This document shows, one piece after another, positions 1-6,189 of a stretch of DNA of 11,541 nt. This DNA is from Bacteroidales bacterium. Its GTDB lineage: Bacteria; Bacteroidota; Bacteroidia; Bacteroidales; UBA4181. Where the stretch lies: contig JAITTD010000245.1 in the NCBI GenBank assembly GCA_031287245.1, positions 1 through 11,541 on the forward strand. Reading direction: 5' to 3'. Each line of letters begins with the position of its first letter. The stretch's first letter is position 1. Position numbers and translations under genes: made by a program. The notes under the pieces were generated by a model. That model saw nothing but the letters and a program-made list of their open reading frames with translations, did no database searches and had not been told where the DNA came from.

Positions 1-391
1 AAATAACCATCCCTTTTTTGTTTGTTCGGACTAACAATTTCCCGTCTGCGGCATCGCCGTTGGAATGATTGATTATTTCATATTCAGTTTCAGGGCGTAG
101 TTTGAAATTTTGTAAATCAAAGTTTCCCCCTTGTACTTCAACTAAATAATCTTTATTTAGTTCTTTAATACTAAAATTACGACAACTTTTCTTGTTTGGC
201 AACACAGAAAAATGTAAATTATCAATGTTATCTTTACTTGTAATGTACAAATTTGATATTGATCCTTTACACCTGACTATATTTTGTTGCTCTATATCAA
301 AATATATCAAATTGGAATGCCCAGCAGAAAAGACAAAATATAACAATCCCAAAAACACTATCGCAAGCATCAAAAATAAAATCCTTTTCAT
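1..391 (-). CDS. Unrecognised small exported or membrane-anchored protein, C-terminally truncated by window edge
   Basis: An open reading frame runs on the minus strand from an ATG at 391-389 to the window edge without a stop (130 codons visible). The N-terminus (MKRILFLMLAIVFLGLLYFV, then FSAGHSN) has a KR positive end and a hydrophobic stretch of about 17 residues, so it is a signal peptide or a single N-terminal anchor. The rest is a polar, beta-prone sequence with an N-G-D-A-A-D-G turn followed by a VRTNKKG strand near residues 110-125, reminiscent of small extracellular beta-sandwich domains. Only two cysteines (about residues 45 and 80) are seen after the signal region. I do not recognise the family. 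The frame was translated by hand along its whole length. It is preferred over the overlapping plus-strand frame at 192-608, which has low-complexity Lys/Ile/Asn composition. A+T content is far higher than in the downstream genes, which may mean recent acquisition. Confidence 0.72.
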   Translation of the reverse strand, partial: MKRILFLMLAIVFLGLLYFVFSAGHSNLIYFDIEQQNIVRCKGSISNLYITSKDNIDNLHFSVLPNKKSCRNFSIKELNKDYLVEVQGGNFDLQNFKLRPETEYEIINHSNGDAADGKLLVRTNKKGMVI

Positions 392-485
392 GGAATCATA
401 TTTAAAACATTTACAATCAACACATTATACACTATTTCAAACAAAATATAACACCCGCAAGATAGTCATTTTTTTGATGAAAAAA

Positions 486-506
486 ATATTTTTCAAAAAA
501 AAATAT
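486..506. repeat. AT-only inverted repeat (hairpin), related to one at 6240-6261
   Basis: ATATTTTT at 486-493 pairs with AAAAATAT at 499-506 around a CAAAA loop. The stem is 8 bp and all A/T, so it is weak as RNA. A similar sequence, AAATATTTT-CAAA-AAAATATTT, lies at 6240-6261 in the other promoter-bearing intergenic region. It may act as curved, AT-rich DNA upstream of promoters, or may simply reflect poly-A/T composition. Confidence 0.35.
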
Positions 507-606
507 AAAAATATGTTTTTTTACGTACGGTTGGCGACCAACAACGCGGGTTTGAGGCATCTCCGAATTAATCCGAAAAAACACAAATTCCACCGAGAAT
601 GGAATT

Positions 607-620
607 GATTTTTTAAAATC
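607..620. promoter_or_regulatory. 14-bp palindrome directly upstream of the -33 element
   Basis: GATTTT-TT-AAAATC forms an inverted repeat with 6-bp arms and a 2-nt centre. It ends one base before the proposed -33 TTTG at 622-625. It could be an operator or an AT-rich upstream element. A six-base A/T-rich arm can easily arise by chance here. Confidence 0.25.
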
Positions 621-621
621 A

Positions 622-653
622 TTTGGCACTGACAGATAAAACCTTTACCTTTG
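622..653 (+). promoter_or_regulatory. Bacteroidetes-type promoter of the polyprenyl synthase gene
   Basis: TTTG at 622-625 (-33 element) is separated by exactly 20 nt from TACCTTTG at 646-653, a perfect match to the -7 consensus TAnnTTTG used by the Bacteroidetes primary sigma factor. Transcription would start near 660, leaving a leader of only about 10 nt before the ATG at 671. The element overlaps a possible upstream TTG start at 623 and argues that this TTG is part of the promoter, not a start codon. Confidence 0.6.
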
Positions 654-670
654 TTGTCCGAATCAAAGAT

Positions 671-1645
671 ATGTCCGACATAGAACAAATAAGTCAACCG
701 GTTGTTGAAGAACTTCGTTTATTCGACAAACGGTTTAAGGCATCGCTGAAAAGCGACGTCTTTTTGTTGAATTTAATCACCAAATATATACTCAAAACGC
801 AGGGGAAACAATTGCGTCCGCTGTTGGTTTTGTTGTCGGCAAAATTGTTCGGCAATATTGATGAAAAAGGCTATGCTGCGGCATCGTTGGTGGAGTTGCT
901 GCACACTGCGTCTTTGGTGCACGACGATGTAGTGGACGACGCCGATAAGCGACGCGGTTTCTTCTCGTTGCGCGTGCTTTGGAACTCGAAAACGGCTGTG
1001 CTGTTCGGCGATTATATGCTGGCATGCGGGCTGATGCTGTCGGTTGACCGGCAGGCGTTTGACTTGCTGCGTATTGTGTCTATGGCTGTGAAGGAAATGA
1101 GCGAAGGAGAACTGCTGCAATTGGAACATTCCCGCAAGCAGCATATCACACGCGAGCAATACTACGATGTGATACGCAAAAAGACAGCGGCTTTGATGGC
1201 TGCCTGCGCCGAAGCAGGCGCTCAGGCAGCAGGCGCCACGCCCGAACAGGTAGCGCAAATGCACCGGTTCGGTGCCTGTTTGGGTATGATATTCCAAATT
1301 AAGGACGATTTGCTGGATTATCAGGCGACAGGTTTTACCGGAAAGGTGCCCGGCAACGACTTGAAGGAGAAAAAATATACGCTTCCTCTGATTTACGCGC
1401 TGGAACAGTCGTCGCCCGACGAACGGAAGCGAATTGTCAGGCTGTTCAACGGTTCGATGCCGGTGTCGAAGAAATTTACAGCCATTACGCGGCTCATCGC
1501 CGAACACAAGAGCGAGGAGCATTGTTACAGTGTGCTGAACGATTTTGGCAAAAAAGCCGAAGAAATCATCGACAGTTTGCCTCAAAATGATGCATCGGAT
1601 GCTCTGAAACGTCTCATAAAATATATTATTGAAAGAGAAAAGTAA
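671..1645 (+). CDS. All-trans polyprenyl diphosphate synthase (IspB-like)
   Basis: This cytoplasmic prenyltransferase adds isopentenyl diphosphate units to an allylic diphosphate, giving a long all-trans chain. In anaerobic Bacteroidota this is most likely the menaquinone side chain. The 324-residue protein has the expected order of motifs: GKQLRP (residues 45-50, IPP binding), the first Asp-rich motif DDVVD (85-89) followed by KRRG, and the second Asp-rich motif DDLLD (212-216) in QIKDDLLDY, with GKVPGNDLKEKK after it. The residues four and five positions before the first motif are Ser81 and Ala80. In this family small residues there favour a long product, whereas aromatic residues stop elongation early. 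The start was set at ATG 671 because the in-frame TTG at 623 lies in the -33 promoter element. GalE follows after 46 bp. The exact chain length cannot be read from the sequence. Confidence 0.9.
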   Translation: MSDIEQISQPVVEELRLFDKRFKASLKSDVFLLNLITKYILKTQGKQLRPLLVLLSAKLFGNIDEKGYAAASLVELLHTASLVHDDVVDDADKRRGFFSLRVLWNSKTAVLFGDYMLACGLMLSVDRQAFDLLRIVSMAVKEMSEGELLQLEHSRKQHITREQYYDVIRKKTAALMAACAEAGAQAAGATPEQVAQMHRFGACLGMIFQIKDDLLDYQATGFTGKVPGNDLKEKKYTLPLIYALEQSSPDERKRIVRLFNGSMPVSKKFTAITRLIAEHKSEEHCYSVLNDFGKKAEEIIDSLPQNDASDALKRLIKYIIEREK

Positions 1646-1691
1646 GAAATTTAAATATTTTACGTACATTCGCAGCAAATTTGATTATATA

Positions 1692-2717
1692 ATGAAGAAG
1701 ATTTTGGTGACAGGAGGAACCGGGTTCATCGGTTCGCACACAGTGGTTGAACTGATAAATGCCGGTTACGAGGTCGTGATTGCCGACAATCTATCGAACT
1801 CAAAAACGGGTTCACTGGAAGGGATAGAGCAGATTACCGGCGTGAAAGCGCCGTTTGAGCGCGTTGATCTGTGCGACAAAGTAGCCTTTGAAGCCCTGTT
1901 AAAGAAACACAGAAGCATCAACGCCGTTATTCACTTCGCAGCCTTCAAAGCGGTAGGTGAATCGGTTGAGCAGCCTTTGAAATACTACCACAACAATTTG
2001 ACATCGTTAATCAACCTGTTGGATTTAATGCCACAGTATGGCATCGAAAATATCGTCTTTTCCTCATCGTGTACCGTTTACGGACAACCGGAGCAACTGC
2101 CCGTGACCGAACAATCTCCTATCCAACCCGCCACTTCGCCCTACGGACAAACCAAACAGATAAGCGAAACGATAATCCGCGACGTGGTGGCGGCTTCGGA
2201 TAGAATAAAAAGCATTGCACTGCGCTATTTCAACCCGATTGGCGCTCACGCATCGGCGTTGATTGGCGAATTGCCGGTAGGAACGCCCAACAATTTGATG
2301 CCTTTCATCACGCAGACTGCCATCGGGATTCGCGAGCAACTGAACGTTTTCGGCAACGATTACAACACCCCCGACGGCTCGTGTATTCGTGATTACATCC
2401 ACGTGGTGGACCTCGCCAAAGCGCACGTCACCGCGGTGAGCAGACTGATGGAAAACCGGAACAAAAAGCCGTTCGAGATATTCAACCTCGGCACAGGCAC
2501 AGGCGTGTCTGTACTGGAATTGATTACGACCTTCGAGAAAGTGACCGGCGTAAAACTCAATTACAGGATTGTAGGACGTCGCGCAGGCGATACCGAACAA
2601 GTGTGGGCTGACACATCGTTTGCCAACAACGAATTGGGCTGGAAAACCCTAAGCACACTCGAAGAAACCCTTCTCTCGGCATGGAACTGGGAGAAACGCA
2701 TTAATAATAATGGTTAA
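1692..2717 (+). CDS. galE: UDP-glucose 4-epimerase
   Basis: This extended short-chain dehydrogenase/reductase interconverts UDP-glucose and UDP-galactose (possibly also the N-acetyl forms) in the cytoplasm, using tightly bound NAD. The 341 residues match the usual GalE length (about 338-345). Visible motifs are the Rossmann loop TGGTGFIGS (residues 7-15), SSSCTVYG with catalytic Ser126, and the Tyr-x3-Lys pair Y151/K155 in SPYGQTK. Also present are CIRDYIHVVDLA, NLGTGTGVSV and the C-terminal RRAGD...WADTS...ELGW signature. Residue 304 is Val at the position of E. coli Tyr299 and human Cys307, which governs acceptance of N-acetylated sugars. The start at 1692 (MKKILVTGG) is preferred over an in-frame TTG at 1629 that would overlap the preceding gene. 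A weak TACATTCG element at 1665-1672 could be a -7 box, but co-transcription with the upstream gene is equally possible. Confidence 0.95.
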   Translation: MKKILVTGGTGFIGSHTVVELINAGYEVVIADNLSNSKTGSLEGIEQITGVKAPFERVDLCDKVAFEALLKKHRSINAVIHFAAFKAVGESVEQPLKYYHNNLTSLINLLDLMPQYGIENIVFSSSCTVYGQPEQLPVTEQSPIQPATSPYGQTKQISETIIRDVVAASDRIKSIALRYFNPIGAHASALIGELPVGTPNNLMPFITQTAIGIREQLNVFGNDYNTPDGSCIRDYIHVVDLAKAHVTAVSRLMENRNKKPFEIFNLGTGTGVSVLELITTFEKVTGVKLNYRIVGRRAGDTEQVWADTSFANNELGWKTLSTLEETLLSAWNWEKRINNNG

Positions 2718-2740
2718 TTATTAATTGTTAATTATTAATG
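2713..2740. repeat. Two tandem copies of a 14-bp AT-rich unit overlapping the galE stop
   Basis: GTTAATTATTAATT (2713-2726) is followed at once by GTTAATTATTAATG (2727-2740), differing only in the last base. The first copy contains the galE stop codon (2715-2717). The second abuts the 10-bp array that starts at 2741. Short TTAATT-type repeats suggest replication slippage. Confidence 0.8.
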
Positions 2741-2840
2741 TATCACAACATATCACAATGTATCACAATGAATCACAATGAATCACAACGTATCACAACG
2801 TATCACAATGAATCACAACATATCACAATGAATCACAACG
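2741..2840. repeat. Ten-copy tandem array of a 10-bp unit, WATCACAAYR
   Basis: Ten contiguous 10-bp units lie with no spacer between galE and manC. Bases 2-8 (ATCACAA) are identical in all ten. Variation is confined to base 1 (T in six, A in four) and bases 9-10 (TG in five, CG in three, CA in two). An eleventh, degenerate unit (AATCACATG, one A fewer) lies at 2844-2852 and its last three bases are the ATG of manC. The period is close to one DNA helical turn, so the invariant core would recur on one face of the helix. I saw no copies elsewhere in the window. There is no spacer structure, so it is not a CRISPR. Copy number may vary between strains. Confidence 0.93.
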
Positions 2841-2849
2841 TATAATCAC

Positions 2850-3953
2850 ATGCAAATGAATAACAACAATTATTGTGTAATTATGGCAGGCGGAATAGGC
2901 AGTCGATTTTGGCCTCTCAGCCGCACCAACAAACCGAAACAGTTTTTGGATGTCTTCGGCGAAGGCAAGACGCTCATCCGGCAAACGTTTGATCGCTTTG
3001 CCAAAATAGTGCCTCGCGAGCATATATACATCGTCACCAACGAATTATACAAGGACATCACCGTAGACTTGCTGGAAATAGACGAGAAACAGGTGTTGCT
3101 CGAACCGATGCGGAAAAACACCGCGCCGTGCATCGCTTACGCCAATTTCAGGATATGGAAGGAAAACCCCAACGCCAATATCATCGTTGCGCCTTCCGAC
3201 CATTTAATCAGCAATGAAGCGGAGTTTCTGCGGGTGGCGCAACAGGGACTGGATTTCGTTGCCAGCAATAACAGCCTGCTCACCATCGGTATCAAGCCCA
3301 GTCGCCCCGACACCGGCTACGGCTACATTCAGGTGTCGAACGAAGAATTGACGGAAGTGAAGTCTGCCATTCCTGAGTTGAAAAAGGTGAAAACCTTTAC
3401 GGAAAAACCCGAATTGTATCTGGCAAAGGTTTTTTTCGAGAGTGGCGATTTCTTCTGGAATTCCGGTATGTTCTTCTGGTCGCTGCCCGCTATTATGCAG
3501 GCTTTTGACGTCTATATGCCCGCGCTGAATGTACTGTTTCATGAAAAGGTAGATAGTTTGGGCACAGAAAAGGAATTAGACATCGTGAGCGATATTTATG
3601 CACAATGCAAAAGCATTTCCATCGATTACGCCATTATGGAAAAGGCGGAGAACGTGTATGTGCTGTGCGCCGACTTTGGGTGGTCGGATATTGGAACGTG
3701 GGGCTCGCTTTACGCCAATCAACGTAAAGACAATGCGGAAAATGCCGTAGTGGGCAACAATGTTTTTCTGTATGACACCAAGGCTTGCGAAATCAACGTT
3801 CATCCGAATACATTAGCCGTTATTCAAGGCTTGGAAGATATGATTGTGGTGCAAACCGAGGACGCTTTGTTGATTTGCAAACGGGAAAACGAACAGCAAA
3901 TCAAAGACTTTGTGAATCACGTAAAAATGAAAAAAGGCGAAAAGTATATCTAA
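2850..3953 (+). CDS. manC: Mannose-1-phosphate guanylyltransferase (GDP-mannose pyrophosphorylase)
   Basis: This cytoplasmic nucleotidyltransferase makes GDP-mannose from GTP and mannose 1-phosphate, feeding mannose, fucose and related sugars into LPS, capsule and protein glycans. Of 367 residues, the N-terminal part has the sugar-nucleotide pyrophosphorylase signature GGIGSRFWPLSR (about residues 13-24). RKNTAPCIA, APSDHLI, GYGYIQ, FTEKPE and FFWNSGMFFW follow in order, then the IDYAIMEK and FGWSDIGTWGSLY motifs of the type II GMP family. The protein stops before any phosphomannose isomerase cupin domain, so it is the single-function form. The start is either ATG 2850 or ATG 2856 (MQM-NNNNY). 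The second gives the more usual N-terminus, and 2850 is kept as the outer bound. The gene begins within the last degenerate unit of the 10-bp array, and I find no consensus promoter in the 132-bp gap. porT follows after only 14 bp in its longest reading. Confidence 0.93.
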   Translation: MQMNNNNYCVIMAGGIGSRFWPLSRTNKPKQFLDVFGEGKTLIRQTFDRFAKIVPREHIYIVTNELYKDITVDLLEIDEKQVLLEPMRKNTAPCIAYANFRIWKENPNANIIVAPSDHLISNEAEFLRVAQQGLDFVASNNSLLTIGIKPSRPDTGYGYIQVSNEELTEVKSAIPELKKVKTFTEKPELYLAKVFFESGDFFWNSGMFFWSLPAIMQAFDVYMPALNVLFHEKVDSLGTEKELDIVSDIYAQCKSISIDYAIMEKAENVYVLCADFGWSDIGTWGSLYANQRKDNAENAVVGNNVFLYDTKACEINVHPNTLAVIQGLEDMIVVQTEDALLICKRENEQQIKDFVNHVKMKKGEKYI

Positions 3954-3967
3954 GCAAACAATAAAAG

Positions 3968-4711
3968 ATGCTGAATTGCGTTTTTTATATTTGTAAAAAT
4001 TGTCAACAATTGAAGAAAATAGTCGAAGTTACTTTGATGTTGTGTCTGCTTGTTCCGGTTTCGGCACAAATCACACAAAAGAAAATGCTGAACTACCAGC
4101 AACATGATAACCGTGTTATCCATTTTGGATTCTGTCTGGGTTTGAATGCGATGGATTTTAACATTACGCCCTCTCTTTCGGACTACAAAACCGACACTTT
4201 GTTGTCCAACGTCACCAAATTATCACCCGGATTTCACATACAGGCAGTGTCGGCGCTGAAACTCAGCAAAAAACTCGAACTCCGGTTTCTGCCCGGCGTG
4301 GCTTTTGGATCGCGCAACCTGCTTTTTTTCAAGCCCGGAAAACTGTATGACGACAATCACCAATTGGAATCCAGTTATGTGGAACTTCCGCTATTGCTGA
4401 AATACAAATCGGAAAGGGCTACCAATATGCGTGGCTTCATCATCGGCGGGCTTAATCCGCGTCTTGACCTCGCCAAAACCTACCGCGAGGACGATGGCAT
4501 CTATATGGACTTAAAATTTAACGATTTATGCTATGAATTAGGAGGAGGCTTCGATTTTTATTTCCCCTATTTCAAACTCACTTTCGAAATCCGTGGCTCA
4601 TGGGGCATCTTCAATGTGCTGAACGAAAAAAGCACACCGCATCCGGAATTTCAAAACGCCATCGAAAAACTGCGGTCATCGGCTTATATGTTTTCGATAT
4701 ATATAGAATAA
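3968..4711 (+). CDS. porT: PorT-like outer-membrane barrel protein of the type IX secretion system
   Basis: PorT is an outer-membrane beta-barrel protein needed for T9SS-dependent secretion in Porphyromonas and (as SprT) in gliding flavobacteria. I recognise the family from the segment order HFGFCLGLNAMDF, LRFLPGVAFGSRNL, SSYVELPLLLKYKS, IIGGLNPRLDLA and YELGGGFDFYFPYFKLTFEI. These are alternating, aromatic-ended strands typical of PorT. The signal peptide ends at VSAQ, with the hydrophobic core at TLMLCLLVPV. The ATG at 3968 gives an unusually long, Cys-rich N-region of about 23 residues before that core. The in-frame TTG at 4010 gives MKKIVEVTLML..., a far more typical signal peptide, and lies just after a -7-like box. 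I report the longer reading as the outer limit and consider 4010 at least as likely. A terminator follows directly after the TAA. The neighbouring manC suggests a shared transcript. Confidence 0.85.
   Translation: MLNCVFYICKNCQQLKKIVEVTLMLCLLVPVSAQITQKKMLNYQQHDNRVIHFGFCLGLNAMDFNITPSLSDYKTDTLLSNVTKLSPGFHIQAVSALKLSKKLELRFLPGVAFGSRNLLFFKPGKLYDDNHQLESSYVELPLLLKYKSERATNMRGFIIGGLNPRLDLAKTYREDDGIYMDLKFNDLCYELGGGFDFYFPYFKLTFEIRGSWGIFNVLNEKSTPHPEFQNAIEKLRSSAYMFSIYIE
3986..4011 (+). promoter_or_regulatory. Candidate -7 element and palindrome at the 5' end of porT
   Basis: TATATTTG at 3986-3993 matches the Bacteroidetes -7 consensus TAnnTTTG exactly. It is followed at 3998-4011 by the palindrome AATTGT-CA-ACAATT, which ends at a TTG codon (4010-4012) that would open a typical signal peptide. 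No TTTG/TTG is seen at the expected -33 distance, so the promoter call is weak. If real, transcription would start near 4000 and an internal start codon would be used. Confidence 0.3.
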
Positions 4712-4712
4712 A

Positions 4713-4742
4713 AAAAGCCGACACATCAAAATGTCGGCTTTT
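4713..4742. terminator. Bidirectional rho-independent terminator between convergent genes
   Basis: AAAAGCCGACA (4713-4723) pairs perfectly with TGTCGGCTTTT (4732-4742) around the 8-nt loop CATCAAAA. The 11-bp stem has a GC-rich middle (GCCGAC) and A and T tracts at its two feet, so it can terminate in both directions. It begins two bases after the porT stop (4711) and lies 45 bp beyond the stop of the oppositely oriented oxidoreductase (4787). It therefore serves both convergent units. Confidence 0.9.
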
Positions 4743-4786
4743 CTTCTAAATAAATAAACAACTTCTATAATCTATTTTTACAATCT

Positions 4787-6142
4787 TTACGCTTTGCCCG
4801 GTACCGGTATCGGGAACTTGCTCAAATCCACATCTTTCAATGAAAGATTTTCCAGCATTAAATCCTGATCGGAACCCCATACCTCGTCCCAAGTCACTTC
4901 CTGACCGGTGTAGGCTGATTGGCGTCCCATCACGGCAACCAGCGTAGAAATGGCTGTTTCCTCTCCCTGACTGAACGGCTGTTTGTCGCGGATGAGGTTC
5001 ACCAAATTCACGTGTTCCAAGGTGTATGGGTCGTGTTGCTGATTTTCGGTTTTTGCCTTTTCGCCATCATATTTCCAAATCGTGTTGCCTTTCAGGTCTT
5101 TGATTTCGCCGGAGTTGTACCAAATGCCCTTTGTGCCGTGAATTTGTTCGGAAACATTGTCCTTGCAACCGTTGATCTGGCGACACATACTGTGCACGTG
5201 TATGCCGTTTTCGTAGGTGTAATCAATACTGAAATTATCGTACTGATCGCCCGTAACACGGCGTTGGCGCGAACCGAAACCTACGGCGCTGACGGGTTTC
5301 AAACCGTTGGAGAACCATGTGAATACGTCCAGATTGTGAACGTGCTGTTCCACAATATGGTCGCCTGACAGCCATGTCCAGTTTGGCCAGTCGCGAATCA
5401 TCCATTCGATGTCGCTCCATCCTTTTTCTTTGTTTCTGTACCAAAGTTGTCCTCCGTTCCAGTAAACATTGGCAGATGTGATATCGCCAATCAAGCCGTT
5501 TTGCACCTGTTTGTATCCTTCGATATACACTCTTTGATGGTGGCGTTGTGTCCCTGTGATACAAACCAACCCCTGAGCCACAGCCTGTTTGGAAGTAGCG
5601 ATGAGTGACTTGGCACCTGCGGCATCTACGGCAACCGGTTTTTCGAGGAAGGAATGCTTGCCTGCTTCAACGGCTGCTTTGAAAATCTGCGGACGGAAGT
5701 TCGGCGGCGTGGCTACGATAACGATGTCCACACCCGAATCAATCACTTTCTGATAGGCGTCAAATCCGACAAAACATTTGTCAGCCGGCACCTCAGCGTT
5801 GAATTTTTCTTTCAGGTTTTTGTTGCAACTTGCAATCCTGTCGGCAAATACATCGCCCAAAGCGGTGATAGACAGGTTGGGTCCTGCATTCAGGAAGTTC
5901 TCAGCTGCGCCGCTACCACGACCGCCGCAACCGATTACACCCGCTTTCAGGGGTACTCCGTCTTTTGCCTTGTCGGGCAAAGATGTGGGAATGTTCCACT
6001 TGTCCTCAGACAACAGGGGAATTAATGCTGGCGCCTTTGCTGCACCTCCACCACAGGATGAAAGCAATGCGCCTCCTCCAAGGGTTCCTGCGCCTGCTAA
6101 TGCGGCGCTTGATAAGAAATCTCTTCTGTTTAATTTACTCAT
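4787..6142 (-). CDS. Tat-exported Gfo/Idh/MocA-family oxidoreductase, probable lipoprotein
   Basis: This is a predicted NAD(P)-dependent sugar or cyclitol dehydrogenase acting outside the cytoplasm. The 451-residue protein starts MSKLNRRDFLSSAA, a twin-arginine motif, then an Ala/Gly-rich hydrophobic stretch and a lipobox-like LSSC with Cys30. This predicts Tat export followed by lipidation. The Rossmann nucleotide loop is GVIGCGGRG (residues 68-76). The family's EKP motif, with the substrate-contacting Lys168, is at 167-169 in FLEKPV. The HIVEQHVHNLDV segment (262-273) holds the histidines expected in the active site. The C-terminal half has the usual beta-sheet dimer domain, and the protein ends VPGKA. 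The substrate cannot be read from the sequence, and no sugar-catabolic neighbours are visible. The GH109 glycosidase subgroup also has Tat signals, but I do not see its characteristic motif. The gene is apparently monocistronic, with a promoter candidate and palindrome upstream and the shared terminator downstream. Confidence 0.9.
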   Translation of the reverse strand: MSKLNRRDFLSSAALAGAGTLGGGALLSSCGGGAAKAPALIPLLSEDKWNIPTSLPDKAKDGVPLKAGVIGCGGRGSGAAENFLNAGPNLSITALGDVFADRIASCNKNLKEKFNAEVPADKCFVGFDAYQKVIDSGVDIVIVATPPNFRPQIFKAAVEAGKHSFLEKPVAVDAAGAKSLIATSKQAVAQGLVCITGTQRHHQRVYIEGYKQVQNGLIGDITSANVYWNGGQLWYRNKEKGWSDIEWMIRDWPNWTWLSGDHIVEQHVHNLDVFTWFSNGLKPVSAVGFGSRQRRVTGDQYDNFSIDYTYENGIHVHSMCRQINGCKDNVSEQIHGTKGIWYNSGEIKDLKGNTIWKYDGEKAKTENQQHDPYTLEHVNLVNLIRDKQPFSQGEETAISTLVAVMGRQSAYTGQEVTWDEVWGSDQDLMLENLSLKDVDLSKFPIPVPGKA

Positions 6143-6189
6143 GATAATTTATTTAGACATTGTTTAAATTTAAGATATATAATGATAAA

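Larger units (their letters stand above)
392..621. other. AT-rich divergent intergenic region
   Basis: This stretch lies between the divergently oriented minus-strand gene starting at 391 and the polyprenyl synthase starting at 671. I see no credible gene in it. It holds an A/T hairpin (486-506), a short inverted repeat GTTGG-cga-CCAAC at 530-542, and a palindrome at 607-620. For the leftward gene only a near-consensus -7 element is visible: minus strand TATATTTTG at 442-450, one T longer than TAnnTTTG, with no good -33 partner. Confidence 0.5.

Noticed and set aside
530..542. Hairpin GTTGG-cga-CCAAC as a terminator or small RNA
   Set aside because: A five-base stem with a three-base loop and no following T tract is too short to support a call.
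192..608. Plus-strand frame of 138 codons in the AT-rich left end
   Set aside because: It is opposite the signal-bearing minus-strand gene, starts from a TTG, and has low-complexity Lys/Ile/Asn composition expected from AT-rich non-coding DNA.
773..1678. Long minus-strand frame of 301 codons opposite the polyprenyl synthase
   Set aside because: It is a shadow of a gene whose plus-strand product has all family motifs. The antisense product is Gln/His/Arg-rich with no recognisable domain.
2741..2840. CRISPR array or CRP sites
   Set aside because: The units are contiguous with no spacers and far too short for CRISPR repeats. TCACA recurs only in one orientation, without the inverted TGTGA-N6-TCACA arrangement of a CRP site.
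4787..6142. GH109 alpha-N-acetylgalactosaminidase instead of an oxidoreductase
   Set aside because: The Tat signal fits both, but I see EKP and an EQHVHNLDV segment typical of dehydrogenase members, and not the TH-GLGP-like motif I associate with GH109.
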